Shown in pieces: positions 35,640-48,120 of a DNA stretch of 64,000 bases (positions are counted from its first letter, which is position 1; every line of letters starts with the position of its first letter). Origin of the DNA: Sesamum alatum (taxonomy: Eukaryota > Streptophyta > Magnoliopsida > Lamiales > Pedaliaceae); NCBI GenBank assembly GCA_034509735.1, contig JACGWO010000003.1, positions 8,246,001 through 8,310,000 on the forward strand, given 5' to 3'. The notes beneath the pieces were generated by a model, which saw nothing but the letters and a program-made list of their open reading frames with translations, was not told the origin of the DNA and did no database searches. The translations under genes were made by a program, and so were the position numbers.

Positions 35640-36420
35640 TGGAATGAAAAAAAAGGAAGAAACAAAAATAGCAAAAAAAAGAAAAATAAATTCTACTCCG
35701 CTGGTTTAGGTCGCTTAGTAACTGGGTAACTTCATCACAAATGTTGTTATTCACGTAAAACGGTGGCCGAAGCTATGAGTAGGCAGAGCACTTTAGGTGA
35801 AACGTCTTTTGGTTGAGTAACCGGGTGCCTTCACCACAAGTGTTGTCATTCGCGTCAAAAGACCAAAATACGGCGTTTTTGGTTGAGTAACCGGGTGCCT
35901 TCACCACAAGTGTTGTCATTCGCGTCAAAAGACCGAAATACGGCCTAAAGAATGCAAGTCACGGGCAAAAACAAAGAAAAAAAAAAGAAGAAATAAAAGC
36001 CGTGATAAAACAAAAGGGGAAGAAAAAAAAATCATTAGTGGCCAAAAAAAAGAGAGAAAAGCGAAACGTGTCCCAACTTAGTTGTTAATAAGGAGACGAT
36101 AAAGGGTATTGTGTTAGCAACGAGAATGATAACATTTAGAAACCTGTAGATTTTGTGGAAGCTTGATTGTTCTACTTCTTTACTTGGCAAGACAAAGTAT
36201 TGTGATGTGATTGGCCTTTTACCCTCATTATGATAAGTTAGCATTTGCATAATGTATTGTGGCATTTGTGTTTTGAGATTATGTGCACCTAGGTTACGTT
36301 TGTTATTTCAAATTATTGGCACAATGTGATTTTGCAGTTTCTAAATCATCGGGCATTTCTAAGTTTGAGACTTTCGCTTGAGGACAAGCAAAGATTTAAG
36401 TTTGGGGGAGTTTGATAAGC
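35640..36420 (+). mobile_element. 3' untranslated region and polypurine tract of a Gypsy element (Athila/Tat-like)
   Basis: The region is purine-rich and ends CGCTTGAGGACAAGCAAAG, then TTTAAGTTTGGGGGAG, then TGATAAGC. This arrangement is common just before the 3' LTR of plant Athila/Tat-type Gypsy elements, recalled from memory. A 70-bp direct duplication (GGTTGAGTAACCGGGTGCC units at 35811 and 35881) lies inside. No coding domain is present, and no LTR end was found downstream. Confidence 0.5.
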
Positions 36421-36719
36421 TTAGTTGTTATGTATTTATAATAGGAAAATAATTGTATTTCGTTTTGTCTAGGAGGCAGTAACTTTAAAGAAATTGCAAG
36501 ATTCCTAAGTCACATTTCTTGTTGGCTATTTGAAATTTTTTGTGTAAAAGCATTTACTTTGACATGCATTGGCTTAACTGACTACTATTTTTTTGTTGGG
36601 AGGTGATAGATTCTGGCCTTGATCTTAATTTACCAATATAACTGACAATAATTATTCTACCAATGTTTAAATGCTTTATTATTATAGTTCTTTTTGACTT
36701 TACGAGTTATTCCTTTTAG

Positions 36720-36928
36720 ATTGCCTTCTCAACAGGGTGCTAGTTCAGTATATAACAATGGTGCTTCTTACATGGATCATTCTCCCCCCAAGAGTAAAAC
36801 TAAAGAGGAAATAAATAAGAAAATGTACAAGTTGCGCTTTCATAGAGGTCTTTCATGGTGCATATTGACAATTGTTATAATTTTTCACCACTAATCTTCC
36901 CTGGCCCATGAGTATGCGGTTTATCCAG
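36720..36928 (+). pseudogene. Membrane-protein-like exon, copy 1, with internal stop
   Basis: Acceptor CCTTTTAG (36719) and donor GTATGT (36929) bound a frame that reads LPSQQGASSVYNNGASYMDH, then SPPKSKTKEE. A hydrophobic segment (SWCILTIVIIF) is followed by a TAA stop at 36892-36894, and the frame reopens as AHEYAVYP to the donor. It joins in phase to the next exon. A single transmembrane helix after a basic, Ser/Pro-rich cytosolic-type stretch is likely. The gene was not recognised. The same stop occurs in copy 2. Confidence 0.5.
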
Positions 36929-37051
36929 GTATGTGAGGTTGGGAATCATGGTTAACGAACAACTTGAAATAAAATTAGATTTCTTTTTTTGTGTTCCGTC
37001 TCTCTTTTTAAACTCTTTTAATGAACTTCATTAGTTAATTTTTTCTTTCAG

Positions 37052-37128
37052 TTACATATGCTACACTTGGTGAGAATACCACTGTGATGTCCCCGGAAGT
37101 GCTTATCTGCTGGTGTTCCATGCTGCAG
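37052..37128 (+). pseudogene. Second exon of the membrane-protein-like fragment, copy 1
   Basis: The exon lies between TTTCTTTCAG and GTGACT. It continues the split codon of the previous exon and reads TYATLGENTTVMSPEVLICW. The family is unknown. Copy 2 lacks about 27 bp in the middle of this exon. Confidence 0.45.
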
Positions 37129-37257
37129 GTGACTGTGATATGCTATCATATCATGTTTATCATCTGTCCCCCACAGATGTGTATTGCTGGGCTCTTATGG
37201 AGAACCCATTCAGTAGTTCATTGGTATTCTTTTGAGGCGATAGGTGTTTTGGTCTAT

Positions 37258-37303
37258 GGTGAACCAGATGTCGTAGCTGTTTGTTAGCCTGCGTAAGTTC
37301 TTG
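37258..37303 (+). pseudogene. RluA-type RNA pseudouridine synthase exon remnant (copy 1a)
   Basis: The frame reads GEPDVVAVC, then a TAG stop, and another TAA stop follows after PA. It is a more decayed relative of the exon at 38561-38605 within the same 5-kb block. Confidence 0.6.
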
Positions 37304-37359
37304 TAAGTTATTGCATATGATTAAATTGGTTTTGAGCTAGTTGTGCACTACTACTTTTC

Positions 37360-40300
37360 TGTTGTGGGTGGGAAGTTTCAGTTGAGTTTCCTCGGTTATC
37401 ATTCTTGTTCTCAGACTGATGCTCAGCTTCCCAATATTTCCTTGATTCTACTACTTTTTCTGTTGTGGGTGGGAACCCTCAGTACACAGAGTTTCGGGTG
37501 AGTTTTCTTTCCTCAGTTATCATTCCTGTTGTCGGACTGATGCTTAGTTCCCCTGTATTTCTTGGGGTCTATGCAATCTTAATTGGTTCACTCATGTTAA
37601 CATTTAGAGATAAAATGAGGTGAGATATAATCATTAGATACTGCAACAAAATCTGAAATTTATGTATTAATTTTAATCTTATTATGTGAAATCAGGCACC
37701 GCACCCATATTATTGTAATTAACTATGCTTACAGATTACCGAGAATTTCTTTGTAATTTTTGTAGATTTTCATGATCAAATTGACCGTATGATCAGTGTT
37801 GTGCATTAATATGTGTGATGAAGTGTCAAAACAACTCTGTTATCTCCTTTTTTCAGCAGGAAAATAGCATTAATTTTCTCTGCAGAAAACAGTTGTTTTT
37901 CTACTGAATTTGGCTTTTGTTTTTCTGCCTTAAATGCAAAAAAATAGCGTTGTTTTTTTTCTGCAGAAAAATGCATAAAATGATGTTCTTCAAATTGGCA
38001 TTATAATCATGGCCTAATAAGTTATTATCTTTTTTCTTGAATATTACTTCACCAATTTGTTTGTATAATCATGTCCTTTTCGAAGTTTTTATTTACTTCC
38101 ATTGTGCAATAATATTGTATTGCAAACATTCAGTAGTATTTTTTGTAGATCTTCATGATCAAAGTAACCATATGATAAGTATTGTGCATTAATATTTGTG
38201 GGGAAGTGTGAAAACAACTCTGTTATTTGTTGTTCAGCAGAAAAACAATACCTATTTTTCAGCTGAAAATGGCTGTTGTTTTTCTGCTCTAAATGCAGAA
38301 AAATGCATAAATTGAGTTGTTCTTAAAATTGGCATTATAATTATGGTTTTGATATCTTGAATTTTGGTTGCTTCACCACTTAGTTCATATAATTATGTTC
38401 ATATTGTAGTTTTATTTAAATCTATTTATGATGTTTTTAACATTTCGGAATTAACATTTTTTAGTGACAGCGTGAATTAGATTTGTAAGGGCAAGCATCT
38501 AATCTTTTGATCCTTGGTTTTGACTAATTTAAAGCATCATACACATACTTCGTTCTCTCCGGTGAACCAGATGTGGAAGTTGTTTGTAAGCCTGCGTCAG
38601 TTCCAGTAAGTTATTGCAGCTGAGTTGGTTTGTACTAGTTGTGTGCTTCTACTTTTTCTGTTGTGGGTGGGAACCCTCAGTACCCGAGGTTTAGGTAAGT
38701 TTCCTCAATTATCAAGAAATGCTCAGCTCCCAAGTTTTTCTTGCATTCTATGTAATCTTGATTGTGGGAACCCTCATTATATCGAGTTTTGGGTAAGTTT
38801 TCTTTCCTTAGTTATTGTTCTTGTTGTCATACTGATTTGTTTGGATTCTATGTGATCTTGATTAGCCCACTCATTAATATTTAGACATAAAATGATGTGA
38901 TATATAATCAATGCTGCAAAATTTGAAACATTTATCAAGTTATTTAATCTTATTATGTGACATCAGGCACTGCATCCATTGTCATTCACGAATTCATTAT
39001 GTAATATTGTATTACAAACATTTAGTAGTACTTTTTTTGTAGATTTTCATGATCAAAGTGACCATATGAATAATATTGTGCATTGGTATTTGTGGTGAAG
39101 TGTGAAAACAACTCTTTTGTCTCCCGTTTTCAGCAGGAAAATAGCAGTAACTTTTTCTGCAGAAAATAGCTGTGTTTCTGCATTTACTGCAGAAAAATGG
39201 TGTTGTTTTTTTTTCTGCAGAAAAATTTTAATATTGATTGAAGGAATCCTCAGTTATCATTTGTCGGATTGATGCTTAGTTCCCCTGTTTATGTAATTAT
39301 GTGACATCAGGCATTGTACACAAATTTCATAAAGAAAAATATGAATTTGCTATGTAGCTATTTTAATTTTGTCATACTGATTTGCTTGGATTTATGTGAT
39401 CTTTGATTGGCCTACTCATTAACATTTAGAGATAAAATGATATGAGATATAATCAATTGATCCTGCCGCAAACTTTCGAACATTTATTTAGTTATTTTAA
39501 TTTTATTATGTGACATCAGGCATTTGCACCCATTGTTATTCACGAATTCATTGTGCAAACATTCAGTAGTAATTTTTTTGTTTTTTGGTAGATTTTCATG
39601 ATCACATATGATAAATATTGTGCATTGATATTTGTGAAGTGTGAACAACTCTTTTATCTCCCATTTTCAGCAGGAAAATAGCAGTAATTTTTTCTACAGA
39701 AAACAACTGTGTTTCTGCATTCACTGCATCAAAATATTGTTGTTTTCTTCTGCAGAAAAATGCATAAAATGATGTAATCTTGATTGAGGGAAACCTCAGT
39801 ATAACAAGTTTTGGTAAGTTTTCTGTTCTCAGTTAATCATTTGTTGTCGGATTGATGCTGAGTTATAGAAAATATGAATTAGCTATGCTTACCGATTTGA
39901 CCATAACCATATGTTAAATATTGTAGTTATTTTAATCTTAATTATGTGACATGAGACACTCCACCTATATTCTTGTCATTCATTGTGTAATATTCTATTA
40001 CGAATTTCATAAAGAGAAATATGAATTAGCTCAGTTCCCCATTTTATGTAGCTATTTTAGTCTAATTATGTGACGTTAGGCATTGCTATATTCTTGTCCA
40101 CTGATTCACTGTGCAATATTCTATTACAAAGTTCGTAAAGATAAATATGAATTAGCCCAGCTCCCCAGTTTGTAGTAATTTTAATCTTATTATGCGACGT
40201 CAAGCTCCTCAATTTGTAGTTATTTTAATCTTATTATGCGACGTCAGGCGTTGCACCTGATTCACTTTGCATATTCTATTACACCTCTATGAATTAGCTA
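37360..40300. repeat. Nested repeats in copy 1: GTGGGAACCCTCAGT and TTTTCTGCAGAAAA families
   Basis: Two interleaved motifs recur irregularly. One is GTGGGTGGGAACCCTCAGTA (near 37465, 38665, with a shorter form near 38767). The other is a CAGCAGGAAAATAGCAG to TTTTCTGCAGAAAA cassette (near 37857, 38238, 39132 and 39670). The second contains PstI-type palindromes able to fold. Spacers also repeat (GTGACATCAGGCA, ATGAATTAGCTATGCTTA). Confidence 0.8.
38561..38605 (+). pseudogene. RluA-type RNA pseudouridine synthase exon end (copy 1b)
   Basis: GEPDVEVVCKPASVP is followed at once by a GTAAGT donor. It matches the conserved segment upstream of the catalytic HRLD motif in plant RNA pseudouridine synthase 7-like proteins, which isomerise uridine in RNA. 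The catalytic exon is absent. Four copies of this piece exist in the window. Confidence 0.75.
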
Positions 40301-40458
40301 TACTTATAGATCACTTGATATTTCTAGTAATTCTGTTGTATTGTGCATTGATATTTGTTTTACATTTCCTTGCATGTTCCCTTGATAGATGAGTAAGTGT
40401 TTAGGTTCTCAGTTATTCTCTTACTTTCTTTGCTCTTATATATATATATATATATATT

Positions 40459-43400
40459 AATACTATTTATCAAGGCTCTATTAATAAACTTTTGGTCATG
40501 TTTATGCTTTTAATTTTTAAAATTCAAAGTATTTTAAAGTATAACATATGTTCATAATGTTTCTTTTTAAAAAAAGTTACTATACTTGTACAAACATATT
40601 TTATATTTATATGACTGATAAATATGGCATAAAATTATAAAAATATGAAATAGATCATGCATTCAAAAATATACAAATATAGCAATATTTTTAATTGAAT
40701 AATTTAATATTTTAATTATTAAAAGGTGTAATTTATGTAAAAGATTAAAAAAAATATAATAAAATGTTTAAATTTAAGTTTAAAAGTAATTATTTGGAAA
40801 ACATTGTTGGTTTTGTTATATATCACATACATATTTATATCGGTGAAGGGGTGTAAGTATAATTATCCCAAAAGTACAAGATAATTTAGCATTTGTATAA
40901 ATATACAAATATATAATATATTCGAATAAAATGTTTAAAAAATCAGCTTGTACATAATATTTATTTGAAAATATTGTTGGTTTTGTTATATATCATATAT
41001 ACATATTTATATGACTTATAAAAAGATTTCAAATAAAATATGTAAAAAAATATACATTATAATTAAAAAATAATTTATGAATTTTAGTAAAGTAAAATAT
41101 TGATTTATTAAAAATAAATTTGAAATTATTAATTTGTTTTAAAATTATCGCTCACACCCGCTGCCCAGCTTGTGCCTCCTCGTCGCCTCCCTGCCTATGC
41201 CCAGCCCCTCTTTCACTTTCGCTTTCGCCCGCCTTCGTTGTCGCCTTCCTTTGCCTTCGTCTACTATCAAAATATGTACAAAAATATAAATATTATATAT
41301 GTATGAATATATATTTTTATATATGTATAAATATATATGTATAATTTATTACTTATAGTAAAATTTAGATGCAAATAAACATGGTGGATAATAATCTTTT
41401 AAATTTAAGAATCTAAAATAATTTATACAAGTGTGATAATTTTAATTTATATGTATAGCCTAGTAACTAATTTTTAGTAATATATTAATTGAATAATTTA
41501 ATATTTTAATTATCAAAAGGTATAATTTATGTAAAGATTAAAAAAATATAATAAAATGATTTAAACTTAAATTTAAGTTTAATATAAATAATAAATACTA
41601 TATGTGGGGACATATAAAATTAAGGCAATATTTATTTTAAAAAATCTAATGTATATAAATATATGTAAAATTAATATTTGTATAAATTAAAGTAATTTAA
41701 CATTTCATATATTCAAATAAAATATTTTAAAAAATTAGTACTTTTTTAAATTAAAGTAACTATGCTTGTACATAATATTTATTTGGAAAACATTGTTGGT
41801 TTTGTTATATATCACATACATATTTATATAGGTGAAGGGTGGTAAGTGTAATTATTCCAAAAGTATGAGATTTAGCATTTGTATAAATATATAAATATAT
41901 TGTACGCAATATTTATTTGGAAACATTGTTGGTTTTGTTATATATCACATCCATATTTATATGACTTATAAAAAGATTTCGAAATATATGATAATATATG
42001 CATATATACTATACATTATAATTTTAAAAAAAATCTGAATTTTAGAATTAGTAAAGTAAAATTCTTATTTATTATAATAAATTTTAAATTATTAATTTGT
42101 TTTAAAATTATCCCTCACTCGTTGCCCACCTCCTCGTCCCCTCCCTGCTTATGCCCAACCCTTCTTTCGCTTTCGCCCGCCTTGATTGTCGCCCGCTAGG
42201 TAATATTTATTTTTCTTAAAAAAATCTCTCTAATGTATATAAATATATAATACATACAATATAAACATTTGTATAAATTTAACATTTCATAAATTCAAAA
42301 AATATATTTAAAAAATCATTACTTTTTTAAATTAATGTAACTATGCTTGTACGTAATATTTATTTGATAACATTGTTGGTTTTGTTATATATCACATACA
42401 TATTTATTAGGTGAAGGGAAGTTCAGCATATTATGGAACATGTTCACATACAATGTAAATATATATGACGTATATATTTATCTTATGTATAAATATATGA
42501 TAATTGACACATACATAATTATATTCAAATGAAATATATAAACATAATGTGTTTTTTAAATTAAGGTAATATTTATTTTAAGAAAAATCTCTCTAATGTA
42601 TATAAATATATATTATATAAAATAAATATTTGTATAAATTAAAGTAATTTAACATTTCATATAGTCAAATAAAATATTTAAAAAATTATTACTTTTTAAA
42701 TTAAAGTAACTATGCTTGTAAATAACATTTATTTGGACTACATTGTTGGTTTTGTTATATATCACATACATATTTATATAGGTGAAGGGGATGTAATTAT
42801 CCCAAAAGTACAAGATAATTTAGCATTTGTATAAATATATAAATATATTGTACATAATATTTATTTGAAAACATTGTTGGTTTTGTTATATATAACATAC
42901 ATATATATGACTTGTAAAAAGATTTCGAAATATATGATAATATATGCATATATATATATTTACATTCAAATAAAATATGTAAAAACTATACATTATAATT
43001 AAAAAATAATTTCTGAATTTTAGAATTAGTAAAGTTAAATATTTATTTATTAAAAATAAAATTTAAATTATTAATTTGTTTTAAACTTATCCCTCACACC
43101 ACTGCCCAACTTGTGCCTCCGCTCCCCTCCCTGCCTATGCCCAGCCCCTCTTTCGCTTTCGCTTTAGCCCGCCTTCGTGGTCGTCCTCCTCCGCCTTCGT
43201 CCGCTATCAAAATATGTACCAAAATATAAATATTATATATGTATAAATATACATATGTACAATTTATTAATTATAGTAAAAATTAGATGCAAATAAACAT
43301 AGTGGATAATAATCTTTTAAATTTAAGAATCTAAAAATTATACAAGTGTGATAATTTTAATTTAAATGTATAGTCTAGTAACTAATTTTTAGTAATATAT

Positions 43401-46400
43401 TAATTGAATAATTTAATATTTTAATTATTAAAAGGTGTAATTTATGTAAAGATTAAAAAATATAATAAAATGATTTAAACTTAAATTTAAATTTAATATA
43501 AATAATAAAAAATATATACGGGGATATATAAAATTAAGGCAATAGTTATTTTAAAAAATATATCACATACATATTTATTAGGTGGAGGGAAGTTCAGCAT
43601 ATTATGTATGTAAATATATATGACGTATATATTTATCTGATGTATAAATATATGATAATCGGCACATACATAATTATATTCAAAAGAAATATATAAACAT
43701 AATGTGTTTTTTAAATTAAGGTAATATTTATTTTAAGAAAAATCTCTCTAATGTATATAAATATATATTATATAAATTAAATATTTGTATAAATTAAAGT
43801 AATTTAACATTTCATATAGTCAAATAAAATATTTAAAAAATCATTAGTTTTTTAAATTTAAAGTAACTATGCTTGTACATAATATTTATTTGGAAAACAT
43901 TGTTGGTTTTGTTATATATCACATGCATATTTATATAGGTGAAGGGGATGTAATTATCCCAAAAGTACAAGATAATTTAGCATTTGTATAAATATATAAA
44001 TATATTGTACATAATATTTATTTGAAAACATTGTTGGTTTTGTTATATATCACATACATATATATGACTTATAAAAAGATTTTATAAAAAGATTTCGAAA
44101 TATATGATAATACATGCCTATATATATATATATTTACATTCAAATAAAATATGTAAAAACTATACATTATAATTAAAAAATAATTTCTGAATTTTAGAAT
44201 TAGTAAAGTTAAATACTTATTTATTAAAAATAAAATTTAAATTATTAATTTGTTTTAAAATTATCCCTCACACCCGCTGCCCAGCTTGCGCCTCCTTGTC
44301 CCCTCCCTACCTATGCCCAGCCCCTCTTTCGCTTTCGTTTTCGCCCGCCTTCGTTGTCGTCCTCCTCCGCCTTCGTCCGCTATCAAAATATGTACAAAAA
44401 TATAAATATTATATATGTATAAATATATATATGTATAATTTATTAATTATAGTAAAAATTAGATGCAAATAATCTAAAAATTATACAAGTGTGATGATTT
44501 TAATTTAAATTTATAGCCTAGTAACTAATTTTTAGTAATATATTAATTGAATAATTTTATATTTTAATTATTAAAAGGTGTAATTTATGTAAAGATTAAA
44601 AAAATATAATAAAATTATTTAAATTGAAATTGAAAATTTAATATAAATTATAAAAAATATATACGGGGACATATAAAATTAAGGCAATAGTTATTTTAAA
44701 AAATATATCACATACATATTTATTAGGTGAAGGGAAGTTCAGCATATTATGTATGTAATATATATGACGTATATATTTATCTGATATATAAATATATGAT
44801 AATCGGCACATACATAATTATATTCAAATGAAATATATAAACATAATGTGTTTTTTAAATTAAGGTAATATTTATTTTAAGAAAAATCTCTCTAATGTAT
44901 ATAAATATATATTATATAAAATAAATATTTGTATAAATTAAAGTAATTTAACATTTCATATAGTCAAATAAAATATTTAAAAAATCATTAGTTTTTTAAA
45001 TTAAAGTAACTATGCTTGTACATAATATTTATTTGGAAAACATTTTTGGTTTTGTTATATATCACATGCATATTTATATAGGTGAAGGGGATGAAATTAT
45101 CCCAAAAGTACAAGACAATTTAGCATTTGTATAAATATATAAATATATTGTACATAATATTTATTTGAAAAACATTGTTGGTTTTGTTATATATCACATA
45201 CATATATATATATCACTTATAAAAAGATTTCGAAATATATGATAATATATGCATATATATATATTTACATTCAAATAAAATATGTAAAAACTATACATTA
45301 TAATTAAAAAATAATTTCTGAATTTTAGAATTAGTAAAGTTAAATAGTTATTTATTAAAAATAAAATTTAAATTATTAATTTGTTTTAAAATTATCCCTC
45401 ACACCTGCTGCCCAACTCGTCCCTCCTCGTCCCCTCCCTGCCTATGCCCAGCCCCTCTTTTGCTATCGCTTTCGCCCGCCTTCAGTGTCGCCCTCCTCTG
45501 CCTTCGTCCACTATCAAAATATTTACAAAAATATAAATATTATATATGTATAAATATATTTAAGTATAATTTATTGATTATAGTAAAATTTAGATGCAAA
45601 TAAACATAGTGGATAATAATCTATTAAATTGAAGAATCTAAAATAATTTATACAAGTGTGATAATTTTAATTTATATGTATAGCCTAGTAACTAATTTGT
45701 AGTAATATATTAATTGAATAATTTAATATTTTAATTATTAAAAGGTTTAATTTATGTAAAGATTAAAAAATTTATGATAAAATGATTTAATTTTAAATTT
45801 AAATTTAATATAAATAATAAAAAATATATATGGGGACATATAAAATTAAGGAAATATTTATTTTAAAAAATCTAATGTATAAAAATATGTATAAAGTAAA
45901 TATTTGTATAAATTAAAGTAATTTAACATTTCATATATTCAAATAAAATATTTAAAAAATCATTACTTTTCTAAATTAAAGTAACTATGATTGTACATAT
46001 TATTTATTTGAAAACATTGTTGGCTTTGTTATATATCACATCCATATTTATATTACATATTTATATGATGTATAAGTATATGATAATCTGCACATACAAA
46101 ATTATATTCAAATGAAATACATAAAAATAATGTGTTTTTTAAATTAAGGTAATATTTATCACATACATATTTATATAGGTGAAGGGGTGTAAATGTAATT
46201 ATTCCAAAAGTAAAAGATAATTTAAAATTTCAACATATTATGAAATATACAATGTAAATATATATGACGTACATATTTATATGATGTTTTTCAAATTAAG
46301 GTAATATTTAGTTTTTAAAAAAAATCTCTCTAATGTATATAATATATAAAATATAAATATTTGTATAAATTTAACTTTTCATATATTCAAATAAAATCTT

Positions 46401-47120
46401 TAAAAAATCATTACTTTTTAAAATTAAAGTAACTATGCTTGTACATAATATTTATTTGAAAACATTGCTGATTTTGCTATATATCACATACATATTTATA
46501 ATTTAAAAGTTCAGTATATTATGAAACATGTTCATATACATTGTAAATATATATGACGTATATATTTATATGATGTATGAATATATGATTAATGTGCACA
46601 TATATAATTATATTCAAGTGAAATATATAAACATAATGTGTTTTTTAAATTAAGGTAATATTTAGTTTTAAAAAAAATCTCTCTAATGTATATAAATATA
46701 TATTATATAAAATAAATATTTGTATAAATTAAAGTAATTTAACATTTCACATAGTCAAATGAAATATTTAAAAAATCATTACTTTTTTAAATTAAAGTAA
46801 CTATGCTTGTACATAATATTTATTTGAAAACATTGTTGGTTTTGTTATATATCACATATATATTTATATAGGTGAAGGGGTATAAGTGTAATTATCCCAA
46901 AAGTACAAGATAATTTAAAAGTTCAGCAAAACATAAATATATATGACGTACATATTGATATGATGTATAAATATATGATAATCTGCACATACATAATTAT
47001 ATCAAATGAAATATATAAAAATAATGTGTTTTTTAAATTAAGGTAATCGTTATTTTTAAAAAAATCTCTCTAATGGATATAAATATATAATATATAAAAT
47101 AAACATTTGTATAAATTAAA
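40459..47120. repeat. Satellite array with GC islands, first block
   Basis: AT-rich units of about 0.95-1.2 kb share the string CATTGTTGGTTTTGTTATAT, an arm GGTGAAGGGGTGTAAG, and a GC-rich island. Islands lie near 41148-41265, 42110-42200, 43085-43205, 44263-44385 and 45398-45515. The last part (45.8-47.1 kb) has rearranged units without islands. No genes are present. Confidence 0.9.
41148..41265. repeat. GC-rich island of the satellite (type example)
   Basis: The island begins CTCACACCCGCTGCCCAGC and contains CGCTTTCGCCCGCCTTCG. It is pyrimidine-rich on the plus strand. On the minus strand most copies have four G-runs (GGCGGAGGAGG), a possible two-layer G-quadruplex. The open frame over it is an effect of composition. 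Confidence 0.7.
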
Positions 47121-48120
47121 GTAACAAGCATGTCGTGGTATGTCAAGTAGCAAGATGACCGGTTAAGATCTTGTATAAGGTATTAAATATCAAGATTCTC
47201 AAACATACCTTGTAAGTATCAACTACTTATATAGCTATATATGTACGTAACTATTCTTCTAAAAAGAAACAAAAGAAATAGAGTAGATCTTCAAAGAACA
47301 AGTCATTGTGTTAGAATTCAGGACCGCATTCTTTTAACGGGGTGAGAGATCACAAGAAAACTGGATGGATAATTCATCTGCAAGCCTATCCTATTATACC
47401 AGTAAACTCAAAAGCATGAGCATGATAGCAACCTGAACCTGAATGCGGTTACATACAAGTTATATCTATATTGTTGTACTAAATAGAATACCTGTATTTT
47501 AAGCTTGATATTGCATCCATATCTATCGTAGTTTGTGTACATTTTGATCAATCGATTAATTAAATATAGTTAGCAAAGCTAGTTAAATAAGTGATTACAT
47601 TAGCCAACTTGGCCAACAAATATATAAATTTAGTTCCCTTCCAATTGTAATCTATAGTATTATAATATACTTTAAATTAGCTAAACACTTCTAGTCTCAA
47701 ATAATATTAATAATAAATATTGCCATACTTATTTAATGGATGCTTAATTTGATTAAATGAACGATCGTATAAATATTATTTATTGGCAGAAAAAGCATAA
47801 TTATTAAATAGCAATTAAAATCACATCTGGACATAATTAATCAAATTTCAATTAGATATTAAGTGTTAAGGAACAAAACTAAGTGTAATTACGTAATTGA
47901 AATTAGTCAATATAAGCTTACTGAATAATCAAATTAAATTGATCAATTAATTAACACAATTCATTAGGGACAAGTGATTAATTAAAGGTTATCTAATTAA
48001 ACAAATACTTAATCTAATTGGTAAATACATTTTTATAATTTATAACCATTATCTGAACATAAAATTAGTTATGAATTTACAAGTGAGTTAACTGAATAAG
48101 TTAATTAAATACATTTAAAT
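47121..48120 (-). mobile_element. LTR fragment related to 25830-26640
   Basis: It shares ordered segments with the inverted LTR at 24742-26638, such as ATTCATCTGCAA and ACATTTTGAT-type stretches. It is bounded by satellite on the left and by the start of duplication copy 2 on the right. Confidence 0.55.

Larger units (their letters stand above)
35389..40458 (+). repeat. Segmental duplication, copy 1 (about 5.07 kb)
   Basis: Similarity to 48121-53040 starts abruptly at AGTCTTAAGATTGAGACATG and ends at a TA run (about 40437-40458). Most lines match closely, with scattered substitutions and small to medium indels. The block contains a retrotransposon-like 3' region (35640-36420), two membrane-protein-like exons, two copies of a pseudouridine-synthase exon, and TTTTCTGCAGAAAA repeats. 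Confidence 0.95.

Noticed and set aside
41120..41344. Cys/Pro-rich open frame over a GC island
   Set aside because: The frame is not kept in the other units of the satellite, so it reflects the island composition, not a gene.
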